NCBI GenBank assembly: GCA_029262415.1
Contig: JAJCZL010000057.1
Span: forward strand, 112,591-176,590
Source: Deltaproteobacteria bacterium
GTDB taxonomy: Bacteria; Desulfobacterota; Binatia; UBA1149; JAJCZL01
Length of the DNA: 64,000 nucleotides
Reading direction: 5' to 3'
Below the pieces are notes generated by a model that was not told the origin of the DNA, did no database searches, and was given only the letters and a program-made list of their open reading frames with translations. Positions 35,876 through 44,086 of the stretch are shown here, piece after piece (positions within the stretch are counted from its first letter, which is position 1; every line of letters begins with the position of its first letter). The position numbers were made by a program, and so were the translations under genes.

Positions 35876-36601
35876 TCACGGTGCCTTGTTGTAGATCACA
35901 GGCATTTGGCCCTTCCACTTATTCCACGTCTCATCGTCAGTGATAAGGGCCGCTATGAAGTGGCCAACGTTGATTCGACTGGTCACCCCGGCGTCGAAGA
36001 TCGCGCTTCGAATCGGTGAAGGATGCACTTCGTACTCGGTGACCTCGCCCTCGTTGACCAAGTTGTCCGGACGAACCGCAACCCACTCGATTGCACCGTC
36101 ATTTTGGTCAATCCGGGTTCGTAGGTACCCGGCCGCCTTCTCATTGTCGACGTGCGGGGGCAGCAGTAGACGCAGAAGCCCAACGGCGTACCGTTGACCG
36201 AATGACACCCGTTCGTCGAGATCGCGGTTGCTGTTGCCCGCTGTGTTCATGAGCACGAACTTGGTTCGCTCTTCGGACTTGTTCGCCTTGATGGCGTCGC
36301 ACAATCGCCGCGTCGCATCGGCGACAAGCCTGCGCGGAGATCCCAAAATACCCTTCACGCTCAGGTTGTGCCCCAAACAGGAAGCCACCGCGGCACACCC
36401 TTTGACGTGCTCGGCCATCTCGGAGTTGTTGAGGCTCAGGACGCTGGCGTGGATCACTGACAAGTTGCCGTGGTTCATGAAACTTTCCGGCAGCTTGTCC
36501 GGCGATCGCACAATCGCCTTGACGCTCTGTCCGCGACTGAGCAACTGCTGCACGAGCAACCGCCCGGTCGCCCCGCTTGCTCCAACCACGAGAGTCGTCA
36601 T
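35876..36601 (-). CDS. NAD(P)-binding SDR/NmrA-like oxidoreductase
   Basis: A 241-residue atypical short-chain dehydrogenase. The nucleotide motif is LVVGASGATGRLLVQQLL at the N-terminus, followed by VKAIVRSPDKLP. No Tyr-x-x-x-Lys pair is obvious, as in NmrA and HSCARG-like redox sensors; VRPDNLVNEGE is the usual substrate-domain entry. Its ATG overlaps the stop of a 50-residue ORF (ATGA), which in turn overlaps the stop of the CNNM gene, so all three are translationally coupled. Codon use and GC look lower than in the neighbouring core genes, suggesting transfer. Confidence 0.75.
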   Translation of the reverse strand: MTTLVVGASGATGRLLVQQLLSRGQSVKAIVRSPDKLPESFMNHGNLSVIHASVLSLNNSEMAEHVKGCAAVASCLGHNLSVKGILGSPRRLVADATRRLCDAIKANKSEERTKFVLMNTAGNSNRDLDERVSFGQRYAVGLLRLLLPPHVDNEKAAGYLRTRIDQNDGAIEWVAVRPDNLVNEGEVTEYEVHPSPIRSAIFDAGVTSRINVGHFIAALITDDETWNKWKGQMPVIYNKAP

Positions 36602-36750
36602 TGCGGCAGTCTCCGCAGCTGTTGGGACGATTGTTCTATCGCCGCCGGTATGGCTTCATCGGCACCCGCTGAGGACTCAACAACACCGGCTACGCAAAGT
36701 GCGGAGAGGAGTCCGACGCAAAACACCCGATAATTCCAGTTTTTCGTCAT
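36598..36750 (-). CDS. Small secreted protein, 50 residues, unknown function
   Basis: ATG 36750 overlaps the stop of the CNNM gene (ATGA) and its own TGA overlaps the ATG of the SDR gene in the same way. The product has a positively charged start (MTKNWNYR), a hydrophobic stretch (VFCVGLLSALCVAGVV) and a likely signal-peptidase site near SSAGA, leaving a mature peptide of only about 20 residues ending in SSQQLRRLPQ. The perfect double coupling suggests a real gene. No homologue is recognised. The peptide may instead act as a translational relay between its neighbours. Confidence 0.6.
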   Translation of the reverse strand: MTKNWNYRVFCVGLLSALCVAGVVESSAGADEAIPAAIEQSSQQLRRLPQ

Positions 36751-37997
36751 GACCGACTTCTCTCTGAACCGTACTCATCCGGGCGGCCGTGATCGGCCGC
36801 GCCAGCGGTTGGGTCGATGGTTGCGACTTCGATTGCGGGGTCTAACGTTTCGGCTCGCTTGGCCCACTGTTGTCGGGCCAGCGTCTGCATGTCCTCGGTT
36901 GTGTCCATCTCGTCAACGATTTCCGTTCCGAGTAGGGTTTCGACCACATCTTCAAGCGTGACCAATCCCTGTGTGCTGCCATATTCATTGACCACCAGTG
37001 CGATGTGCTGCCGCTGATCGAGAAGAAACTCCATCAGCGCCGGCAATCCCATCTCACCCGGTACCGATGGGATCTTCCGTATGAACGATTTGAGTTTCTG
37101 CTGTCCGTTATTTGTCGCCTTCGACAGCAATACATCATGTTTCAGCGCGAATCCGACGGGATGGTCAAGGTCGGACGCGTGAACCGGCAAGCGAGAAAAC
37201 GGCGGATCGGAATCGATAACATCATCCACCGTCTGGTCCATGCTAAAAGCGAGAATCACCGATCTTGGCGTCATAACATCCTTGGCTTTCAGTGATCTGA
37301 GATCGAATAGGTTGCGCAGGATCTTCGACTCCTGTTCGTCGATCTGGCCGGCCTCCTCGCCAATGGCGGCCGTCGCGAGGAATTCGTGCCGGCTGAACGG
37401 ATGGATGTCCCGCCCACGAGCGATTAGCTTGGTCAGCACTTCTGATACCCGGATCAACGGATAGAGTATGACGATCAAAGCACGGACGAACAGTGCGGTC
37501 GGGCCGGCTAGGCCTCGCCAGAAAATCACTCCCAATGTCTTTGGAACGATCTCGGATAGGAACAGGATCATCAGCGTCATCACCGCCGAAAATAGACCTA
37601 ACCAAGCGCTGCCGAATACGACGGTCGCTTTGGCGCCGGCACCGAGCGCCCCGACGGTGTGAGCGATGGTGTTCAATGTCAGAATCGCCGCGAGCGACTG
37701 ATCGACATTGTCCTGCTTGAGGCGCCTTAGAAGTTTCGCACGCTTCGGGTGAGTTTCCGTGAGGCTCTCGATGTAGGAAGGCGTAATGCTGAGCAGCACG
37801 GCCTCGGCTATGGAACAAAGGAACGAGAAGATCAGCGCCAAAAGAAAATAGGCGATCAGCAGCCCCACATCAGCGATCGTAGGCGTGGCGTCAGCGGCCA
37901 CGGCATGCATCGCGCTCGCGGCCACGCGGTCCGGCACCATCACCACGCCGAGGAGGATAGCAAGGAACATCCGAAGGTGCGGTTGCGTTCTGGACAT
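36747..37997 (-). CDS. CNNM/CBS-domain membrane protein (CorC/hemolysin-like)
   Basis: A 416-residue protein. After an N-terminal signal-like segment comes the CNNM (DUF21) membrane domain with FLLALIFSFLCSIAEAVLLS and LSEIVPKTLGVIFW, the conserved EIxPKT region. Two CBS motifs follow (VMTPRSVILAFSMDQTVDDV and VNEYGSTQGLVTLEDVVETLL). It lacks the usual C-terminal CorC/HlyC domain. CNNM proteins are linked to magnesium or cobalt efflux with nucleotide sensing by the CBS pair. ATG 37997 is used; ATG 38021 is possible. First gene of a three-gene coupled operon with the 50-residue protein and the SDR. Confidence 0.85.
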   Translation of the reverse strand: MSRTQPHLRMFLAILLGVVMVPDRVAASAMHAVAADATPTIADVGLLIAYFLLALIFSFLCSIAEAVLLSITPSYIESLTETHPKRAKLLRRLKQDNVDQSLAAILTLNTIAHTVGALGAGAKATVVFGSAWLGLFSAVMTLMILFLSEIVPKTLGVIFWRGLAGPTALFVRALIVILYPLIRVSEVLTKLIARGRDIHPFSRHEFLATAAIGEEAGQIDEQESKILRNLFDLRSLKAKDVMTPRSVILAFSMDQTVDDVIDSDPPFSRLPVHASDLDHPVGFALKHDVLLSKATNNGQQKLKSFIRKIPSVPGEMGLPALMEFLLDQRQHIALVVNEYGSTQGLVTLEDVVETLLGTEIVDEMDTTEDMQTLARQQWAKRAETLDPAIEVATIDPTAGAADHGRPDEYGSERSRS

Positions 37998-38157
37998 CTC
38001 GAATTCACCAACGCCTCGCATCCACGCTATGCAAACGCGCGCCTCGGCATGGATGAAGGATACACCTCACCGATGACCGGTTTCGGGCCGGCGTGCCGAA
38101 TCGTGCGGAGGGCGGCAACGGCTGATACGCTTGAAACCGAAGCGGTACGTTAATCCC

Positions 38158-38562
38158 TCACCGTGTCGACTCCGGTGGCGCCGCCAGTTGTGCCGTTTCT
38201 GCATCGGCAGCCGCAAGACTACTCTGGTACCGGTCCGTTCGTCGGCCACTCCTCCTGCGTTCATCCAAGCGGTCAAAACGAGCGGCGACGGCCGTCCGAA
38301 CGACAGCCACGGCTCCGATCACAGCGTCGTACCAGTCGAAAGCGCTGTGTGTTGCCTGAACAGCCCCGCTGCGACCCATCGCGAGACGGATCCGGCATTC
38401 CTTGTCGATTCCGCCGCGGGGACCGTTGATGTCGCTCAGCCGCACTTGGGCGTGTTGAATCGCCGATGCGTGTGCTCCGAGTTTTCGTGCGAGCAAGCCC
38501 TCCGCGAACGATCGGAGCGTCCCGCTCGAGCGCTTGCTGTTTATTCGGACGTCAATTCTCAT
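38158..38562 (-). CDS. HPF/RaiA-like ribosome-associated protein
   Basis: A 134-residue protein. Residues 1-95 match the ribosome hibernation factor fold: MRIDVRINSKRSSG, VRLSDINGPRGGIDKECRI, HSAFDWYDAVIGAVAVVRTAVAAR. The C-terminal tail is polar and low complexity. Short HPF-like proteins of this kind bind the ribosomal small subunit under stress, or are uncharacterised relatives. AGGA lies 8 nt before ATG 38562. Divergent from the NhaR-type regulator, sharing a 115-bp control region. Confidence 0.75.
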   Translation of the reverse strand: MRIDVRINSKRSSGTLRSFAEGLLARKLGAHASAIQHAQVRLSDINGPRGGIDKECRIRLAMGRSGAVQATHSAFDWYDAVIGAVAVVRTAVAARFDRLDERRRSGRRTDRYQSSLAAADAETAQLAAPPESTR

Positions 38563-38631
38563 TGGTGCATCCTGTTGTTTGCTGCTGTTGATGGTCACAA
38601 TGTTAGACCTTAGAGAAGTATTCGACAAATA

Positions 38632-38669
38632 GATAAACTCCGGCTATCTCATCGGAATATTCGATACGG
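38632..38669. promoter_or_regulatory. Candidate LysR operator between the HPF-like and NhaR-like genes
   Basis: AGATA and TATCT face each other across nine bases, a T-N11-A-like arrangement seen in LysR-type binding sites. Just beyond it lies TCATCGGAATATTCGATACGG, which recurs in related form (17 of 21 bases) at 39587-39607 across the nhaR stop. Self-regulation by the adjacent LysR-type protein is the simplest reading. Confidence 0.4.
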
Positions 38670-38677
38670 GGTTTGTC

Positions 38678-39592
38678 ATGGAGTGGCTCAACTACCATCA
38701 CCTTCTCTACTTCTGGACCGTTGCGCGTACGGGAAGCGTGACTGAGGCCGCAGCGGAACTCCAGCTAGCGCAGCCGACCGTCAGCGGTCAGCTGCGCAGC
38801 CTCGAAGAGGCGCTCGGTGAGAAGCTATTTCGCCGCGTGGGGCGTCAACTCGTGCTCACCGACTATGGCCAGATCGTCTATCAATACGCCGACGAAATTT
38901 TTGCACTCGGTCGTGAGCTCCTTGGCACCACCAAGGGAAAGTCGTCACGACGGCCGGCGCGCTTTTCTGTTGGCGTAGCGGAAGTAGTTCCGAAGCTGAT
39001 TGCCTACCGGTTGCTCGAGCCCGCGATAAAGCTGGCCGAGCCTTTTGTGATCATCTGTCGAGAAGACAAACCCGAGCGCTTGATAGCCGAGCTATCGGTA
39101 CACGCGCTCGACCTGGTTCTGTCGGATGCGCCTATGCCGTCAACGGTCAGCGTTCGCGGCTATAGCCATCCGCTTGGTGAGTGTGGAGTGAGTTTCTTTG
39201 CGACAGCAGCGCTGGCTTCCAAGCTGCAACGTGGCTTTCCGTCCTCCCTAGATGGGGCACCAATGCTGCTCCCAACGACAAACACGAACCTACGCCGCTC
39301 GCTCGATCAGTGGTTTGACGAGAACCAGATTGGACCGCGCATCGTAGGCGAGTTCGAAGACAGTGCCTTGCTCAAGGCATTCGGAGAGGCGGGCAACGGT
39401 GTCTTCCCGGCACCGTCAGCGATCGAGAAGGAGATCATCGAGCAGTACAGGGTCAAGCGTGTGGGACAGACCAACAAGGTGAAGACGAGCTTTTACGCGA
39501 TCTCGGTCGAACGAAAAATCAAGCACCCAGCGGTTATTGCCATCTCCGAGGCGGCGCAGACAGACCTCTTCATACGGCCTACAGTCTCATAG
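38678..39592 (+). CDS. nhaR: NhaR-type LysR-family transcriptional regulator
   Basis: A 304-residue LysR-type regulator closest in pattern to E. coli NhaR. The HTH part begins WLNYHHLLYFWTVARTGSV and has AAELQLAQPTVSGQLRSLEE. The effector domain shows DLVLSDAPMPSTV, PLGECGVSFFATA and GEFEDSALLKAFGEAGNGVF, all close to NhaR landmarks. NhaR activates the Na+/H+ antiporter nhaA in response to sodium; no antiporter gene is in the window, so its target may lie elsewhere or be the divergent HPF-like gene. The gene stands in accessory DNA next to broken defence genes. Confidence 0.85.
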   Translation: MEWLNYHHLLYFWTVARTGSVTEAAAELQLAQPTVSGQLRSLEEALGEKLFRRVGRQLVLTDYGQIVYQYADEIFALGRELLGTTKGKSSRRPARFSVGVAEVVPKLIAYRLLEPAIKLAEPFVIICREDKPERLIAELSVHALDLVLSDAPMPSTVSVRGYSHPLGECGVSFFATAALASKLQRGFPSSLDGAPMLLPTTNTNLRRSLDQWFDENQIGPRIVGEFEDSALLKAFGEAGNGVFPAPSAIEKEIIEQYRVKRVGQTNKVKTSFYAISVERKIKHPAVIAISEAAQTDLFIRPTVS

Positions 39593-40104
39593 GATAACTC
39601 GATACGGAGGAGTGGAGAACGTACGCACGAGCCCTTTGCGCCAAGGACGGCAAGCAAGCGATCGCCTCAGTGGGTGAGCCGCAGCTTGTTCATGCGGGAG
39701 GTCGGGGGCCGTATCGCCATCGACCGCCAAGCCCGCGCGGCGGGCGAAGACCCGCACCTGCGCGGGGCGCGAGGGATTCTCCCAGTAGGCGGGGGTCAAC
39801 CCGATCGGCGGCTCCACCGGGATGGGGGTCCTGCGCCGCGCGAAAGTTTTCCGAACGGCTTCCGCGACGGTTTCGCGGTCGAACTCAAATTGGCTCGCCA
39901 GATGGTGGAGATCGAAGAAGTCCTTGATGCGGCTGTTGCGGTCGCCGAGGACGACCAGCGCTTCGAACTTCTCCGCCACAACCGCCTCGCGCGGATACAC
40001 GAGCACCTCGGGTGCCGGAAAATCGAGCAGCGCCGAATACGTGCACGAGCGGGGGGGCGGGCCGCGGCGACCGAGGCGGGCAGGTTGCTCTTGCCGGAGG
40101 TCAT
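39587..40104 (-). pseudogene. AbiEii-type toxin gene, internally deleted
   Basis: ATG 40104 overlaps the abiEi stop (ATGA) as in intact AbiE pairs and begins MTSGKSNLPASV. Almost at once the sequence jumps, in another frame, to YSALLDFPAPEVLVYPREAV and AEKFEALVVLGDRNSRIKDF, FDLHHL, the C-terminal part of type IV toxins with a nucleotidyltransferase fold (PF08843). The catalytic core between them, with the GS...D motifs, is deleted, so no active toxin can be made. The recognisable part ends near 39728. Confidence 0.75.
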
Positions 40105-40602
40105 GCGATCGCGTCCAGATAGGGTTGCATCACGCGTGACACGCGGCAGATGCGCGCGTAGCGGGCGAGATTACTCGCGCCGCCGCGGTGGCGTCGGCTG
40201 AAGTCACGCAGCGCCTCGACGGCAACGTCGGTGCCCACCTTGTTGCGGTACTTGAAACAGTCGGCGACGGTCTTTGCGGCCGAGTAGATGCGGACCTCCA
40301 CGCCCTCCACCCGATGGGTCTCGATGCCTTCGGTCAGCGCGGATCCCGAGAATCGCGTCACCCGTAGGCACGGGTGGGCGCGGGTGGGCGAGCTTGGGCT
40401 TGCGCGCCCTCTCGGGCAGCGCGATCCACACCGCGGCCGGGGCCTGGGTCGTCAGCTCGTGGAAGCGCAGCGCGGTCAGCAGGCAGAATACGCCGCCCGG
40501 AACCTGCTTGGCGACCTGGGCGAGCGTGTGTTCGGCGGTGACGGGATGCTCGCTGGCCGCGTAGATGCCCCGTGCCTGCCGCTCGACCATCCCCTTGCGC
40601 AC
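40101..40602 (-). pseudogene. AbiEi-type antitoxin gene, 5' truncated and frameshifted
   Basis: The minus strand reads MVERQARGIYAASEHPVTAE, FCLLTALRFHELTTQ and VWIALPERARKPKLAHP, then the frame breaks and resumes one register away as LRVTRFSGSALTEGIETH, VRIYSAAKTVADCFKYRNKV and ARYARICRVSRVMQPYL. Together these make an AbiEi antitoxin/transcriptional regulator. The break coincides with a perfect tandem duplication of CGGGTGGGCG (40371-40390); removing one copy restores the frame. The N-terminal HTH is also missing, with an in-frame stop just upstream. Confidence 0.8.
40371..40390. repeat. 10-bp tandem duplication that breaks abiEi
   Basis: Two adjacent perfect copies of CGGGTGGGCG. The additional ten bases shift the abiEi reading frame exactly where the two halves of the conserved protein change register. 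Confidence 0.9.
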
Positions 40603-40609
40603 GAGTCGC

Positions 40610-40660
40610 TAGCACGCAGTCAAGCCGCCGCAGGACGGTCAGCGGGAGGATCACATCTGC
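40610..40660 (-). pseudogene. Trace of a type I restriction methylase gene (hsdM)
   Basis: Seventeen codons on the minus strand read ADVILPLTVLRRLDCVL, the strongly conserved block near the N-terminus of HsdM subunits. Flanking sequence is unrelated: the abiEi remnant begins directly after it, and 40661-40790 holds no recognisable gene. Short but distinctive. Confidence 0.4.
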
Positions 40661-40803
40661 GTTCAGCCACCCAAGTATCTGCGCTGGGCAAGTCGAGGTT
40701 CGGGATGTTGTACCGCTCTTTGTCCGGAAACTCTTAGACCAAAAATGGATGAGCCGATGCGGATCGTACATTCCATCGCGATCACTGATTCTTTTCCGAG
40801 CGG

Positions 40804-42198
40804 CTAGCGCGTCGCGAGTTCGTAGAGGCGCCAAGCCCCGTCGATGCCCTTGAGTTCGTGCTCGCCGCGTTCGGTGAACGACCACTCACCACCTAGGAGA
40901 AGATCGTGAACCGTGGACGAAACCCAGGTCGCACCGCCCGCAGCCGCTTGCTGCACACGCGCGGCAAGGTTCACCGCGAGGCCGGTAACGTCGCCGTCCT
41001 CACGCACCGCGATCTCTCCAGCGTGCAGGCCCGCACGCAGGCTTAAGCCGACACGGCCGAGTTCGCGCACGAGCTCCGCCGCGCATTCCACCGCCTGCGA
41101 CGGCGTGGTGAAGGTCATGAGAAGCCCATCGCCCGTGTTCTTCACGAGCGTCCCCGCATGGCGGTCCGCCGCCTGCCAAGCGATTCGATCGTGGCGATCG
41201 AGAGTTTCGCGCCACGCCGTGTCGCCCACCGCGGCCGAGCTGGCGGTCGAGTTGACGATGTCGGTAAAGAGCACCGTGGCGAACCGCCGCTCGCTGCGCA
41301 CGTTCGGAGCGCGGCCGGTCACGAACTCGATCCAGCAATCCATCAGCTCGCGCCAGTTCGGCATGATCCAGAAGAGGTGGTCTTCGCCCGGGAACTCTTC
41401 ATAGCGCGCACCGGGGATGTGCTCGGCCAGGTAGCGGCCGAACGAAGGGGGAATGGACCGGTCGCCGATCACATTCATGACGAGCGTCGGCGCCCGGATG
41501 TCGGCGAGCTGATCGTTAGCGTCGAGACTGACGATGCTCTCGAACTGACGCAGAATGTCGGCCCGGCTGCACGTCTGGCGCTGGAAGCGCCCGACCCACC
41601 GCGCGAAGGCCGGATCGTCGTGCTTGCTCGGGGCGAAGATATCGACGAAGTGCTCGGGCTCGCGTCCCCATCCGTCGATCATCCGCCCGAAGCGGTCGAG
41701 CACGTCTGTACGGCGCATACGGGGTTCGTCGTCCCGCCGCTTGAGGTGGCCGAGCGCCGAGGCACCGATGAAGGAGTTTATGAGGACGAGCCGATCGACT
41801 CGCTCCGGGTGCAGCGCAGCGAAGAGCTGCGCCATCATCCCGCCCTCGGAGAGGCCGAGGACGTGCGCCCGCTCGATCCCTTCGGCGTCCATGACGGCCT
41901 TGATATCGTCGATCCGCTGCTCGAGGGTGGGTGCCTGCTCGAAGCGATCGGAACTGCCCATGCCGCGCTTGTCGAACTCGAGCGCGCGGACGTACTTGCC
42001 AATGTGCTCGCGTGCCCGGCGATAGACCTCGTGCTCCCAGGCCAGTTCGACGTTGCACACCAGCCCCGGAATGATGACCACGTCGGGACCCGATCCGTAC
42101 TGCTGGTAGGCGATGTTGAGGTCGCCGCTGCGCGCGTATCTGAGGTCGGATGTCTCCATCGGGCTATCGGTGGGCGGCTGGGTGTTCTCCGCCGTCAA
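40804..42198 (-). CDS. Alpha/beta-hydrolase fused to class III adenylate/guanylate cyclase
   Basis: A 464-residue two-domain protein. Residues 20-285 form an alpha/beta hydrolase: VVIIPGLVCNVEL, the nucleophile elbow LGLSEGGMMA with Ser, and GEDHLFW with the His. Residues 300-460 form a class III cyclase: VLFTDIVNSTA and VKNTGDGLLMTF provide the two metal-binding Asp, and GLAVNLAARVQ the Asn/Arg pair that stabilises the transition state. Such fusions occur in actinobacteria and deltaproteobacteria; the hydrolase may sense or cleave a ligand that controls cNMP synthesis. TTG 42198 or ATG 42159 may be the start. The last codons are duplicated at 35.5 kb. Confidence 0.85.
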   Translation of the reverse strand: MTAENTQPPTDSPMETSDLRYARSGDLNIAYQQYGSGPDVVIIPGLVCNVELAWEHEVYRRAREHIGKYVRALEFDKRGMGSSDRFEQAPTLEQRIDDIKAVMDAEGIERAHVLGLSEGGMMAQLFAALHPERVDRLVLINSFIGASALGHLKRRDDEPRMRRTDVLDRFGRMIDGWGREPEHFVDIFAPSKHDDPAFARWVGRFQRQTCSRADILRQFESIVSLDANDQLADIRAPTLVMNVIGDRSIPPSFGRYLAEHIPGARYEEFPGEDHLFWIMPNWRELMDCWIEFVTGRAPNVRSERRFATVLFTDIVNSTASSAAVGDTAWRETLDRHDRIAWQAADRHAGTLVKNTGDGLLMTFTTPSQAVECAAELVRELGRVGLSLRAGLHAGEIAVREDGDVTGLAVNLAARVQQAAAGGATWVSSTVHDLLLGGEWSFTERGEHELKGIDGAWRLYELATR

Positions 42199-42348
42199 GC
42201 CTTCACATAGTGAGTCGTGAGTGGCAAATGCAAGGCTTGGCGGCCCGGGACCACGCCCATGGTTACCGTGTAACGCCTGGCTTCAGCCGACCGCGTGGAG
42301 AGGAGCCCAACGGGCGTAGCGGAATGTGTCTCTGACGAGGGGAGCAAC

Positions 42349-42380
42349 GTTATCAACATGCCGCGCGGAATGTTGATAAC
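42349..42380. repeat. Palindromic repeat, copy 3, within a 32-bp near-perfect palindrome
   Basis: The core ACATGCCGCGCGGAATGT is extended on both sides by GTTATCA and TGATAAC, giving 15 of 16 complementary pairs. It is the longest palindrome of the family in the window and lies alone in a non-coding region. Confidence 0.85.
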
Positions 42381-42589
42381 CTGCCGCCGTGTCCAAGCAC
42401 GCAGAAGCCGACGCCGTGTGCTTCGCTTCGATCGGCTTGGTTCGTCGCGTGAGCAGCCTAGTTCGGCGAGCCCGAATGCAACGGCGCAGGTTTCCAGCGT
42501 ACACGTCGACGGCCTACCTGATGTTCGCGGCTCCAGTTCGGGCAAGGCGCCCGGCCGCATCATGGATTGGCCCCCGCGAAGCCGCCAGT

Positions 42590-42616
42590 TTGAGCGCATC
42601 GAACCCTTTGTATAAG
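42590..42616 (+). promoter_or_regulatory. Possible promoter of glyQS
   Basis: TTGAGC and TATAAG are 15 bp apart and about 55 bp before the ATG. The -10-like box lies in the loop of an inverted repeat GAACC...GGTTC. Spacing is short, so the call is tentative. Confidence 0.3.
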
Positions 42617-42669
42617 GTTCGCTGTTTCGATCTGCGCGGGGTGGCGCGGAGAGATGGGAGCACCAAGGC

Positions 42670-44028
42670 ATGGCCGATACTGCAGTCACGATGGAGAAGA
42701 TCGTCAACCTCTCGAAGAGGCGTGGCTTTGTTTTCCCGTCTTCTGAGATCTACGGCGGCCTCGGTTCTTGCTGGGATTACGGGCCCTTAGGCGTCGAGCT
42801 GAAGCGCAATGTAAAAGCGGCCTGGTGGCGCGATACGGTGACCTCGCGGCCCGACATCGTCGGCCTGGACGCCTCAATCTTGATGCACCCAGATGTCTGG
42901 GTGGCGTCGGGCCACGTCTCGAACTTCACCGACCCGATGGTCGACTGCAAGCTGTGCAAGGGCCGCTTCCGTGCCGATAAGCTCGAAGACTCCGTGTGTC
43001 CCAAGAAGCCGAGCAAGCAGCCCGGCCAGTGCGACGGCGAGTTGACCGAAGCCCGTAATTTCAACTTGATGTTCAAGACACACATGGGCCCGGTCGAAGA
43101 TTCGGGTGCATCGGTGTACCTGCGTCCCGAGACCGCGCAAGGCATCTTCGTCAATTTTGTAAATGTAGTGAACTCGGCGCGCATGAAGCCGCCATTTGGC
43201 ATCGCACAACAGGGCAAAAGCTTTCGCAACGAAATCACGCCGGGCAACTTCTTGTTCCGCACGCGTGAGTTCGAGCAGATGGAACTCGAGTTCTTCGTCA
43301 AACCCGGCGAGGACGACGCCTGGTACATCTACTGGCGCGACCGACGTCTGGCTTGGTATAAGGCCTACGGTATCCGCGCAGAACGCCTGCGACTGCGCGA
43401 CCACGGCGGCGACGAACTCGCGCACTACGCCAAGGGCTGCGCCGATGTCGAGTACGAGTTCCCGATCGGCTGGCAAGAACTCGAAGGCATCGCCAACCGC
43501 ACCGATTTCGACCTGAAGGCGCACATCAACCAGTCGGGCAAAGACCTGAGTTTTTTCGACGCCGACAGCAAGGAACGCTACGTTCCTTACGTTATCGAAC
43601 CCTCGGCTGGCGCCGACCGCTCAACGCTGGCGTTCCTGGTCGATGCCTACGACGAAGACGGTCCCGAAGACGACCGCCGCGTGGTGCTGCGTTTTCATCC
43701 GAGCCTCGCACCGATCAAGGTCGCTGTGCTGCCGCTGATGCGCAAAGGCGGGCTGCCCGAGAAGGCGCAAGAGATAGTCGAGATGCTGCGCCCTCACGCC
43801 GCCGTCAGCTACGACCAGGCGGGCTCGATCGGCCGCCGCTACCGTCGCCAAGACGAGATCGGCACTCCCTTTGGAATAACGGTCGACTACGAGACGCTCG
43901 AAGACGACACCGTAACGCTGCGCGACCGCGATTCGATGGAACAAAAGCGCGTAGCGATCTCAGAATTGGTCGACATTATTACTAAGGCTATCGCACCGCC
44001 GTCACTTGCGGCGGGCCTTGCCCCGTAG
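42670..44028 (+). CDS. glyQS: Glycyl-tRNA synthetase, single-chain (alpha2) type
   Basis: A 452-residue class II synthetase of the homodimeric type, not the alpha2-beta2 type. The N-terminus has [15 protein letters not shown] and [15 protein letters not shown]; motif 2 is [29 protein letters not shown]-like and [12 protein letters not shown] blocks are present; the C-terminal anticodon-binding domain has [11 protein letters not shown] and [16 protein letters not shown]. It charges tRNA-Gly. AAGG precedes the ATG. ppdK follows after a hairpin. Confidence 0.96.
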   Translation: MADTAVTMEKIVNLSKRRGFVFPSSEIYGGLGSCWDYGPLGVELKRNVKAAWWRDTVTSRPDIVGLDASILMHPDVWVASGHVSNFTDPMVDCKLCKGRFRADKLEDSVCPKKPSKQPGQCDGELTEARNFNLMFKTHMGPVEDSGASVYLRPETAQGIFVNFVNVVNSARMKPPFGIAQQGKSFRNEITPGNFLFRTREFEQMELEFFVKPGEDDAWYIYWRDRRLAWYKAYGIRAERLRLRDHGGDELAHYAKGCADVEYEFPIGWQELEGIANRTDFDLKAHINQSGKDLSFFDADSKERYVPYVIEPSAGADRSTLAFLVDAYDEDGPEDDRRVVLRFHPSLAPIKVAVLPLMRKGGLPEKAQEIVEMLRPHAAVSYDQAGSIGRRYRRQDEIGTPFGITVDYETLEDDTVTLRDRDSMEQKRVAISELVDIITKAIAPPSLAAGLAP

Positions 44029-44043
44029 ATACCTTTAAACGTT

Positions 44044-44066
44044 CGGACGCCCGCACAGGGCGTCCG
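44044..44066 (+). promoter_or_regulatory. Hairpin between glyQS and ppdK
   Basis: CGGACGCCC and GGGCGTCCG form a perfect 9-bp stem with loop GCACA, starting 15 bp after the glyQS stop. No T-run follows; instead the ppdK ribosome site (AAGGATAGGA) comes directly after. An attenuator, an mRNA-stability element or a weak terminator are all possible. Confidence 0.5.
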
Positions 44067-44086
44067 CAAGGATAGGACGCAGATCA

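Larger units (their letters stand above)
42199..42669. other. 471-bp non-coding stretch upstream of glyQS
   Basis: No convincing gene is seen on either strand. It contains a 32-bp near-perfect palindrome (42349-42380) and, near its right end, a possible promoter for glyQS. Open frames here lack any recognisable motif. Confidence 0.6.
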
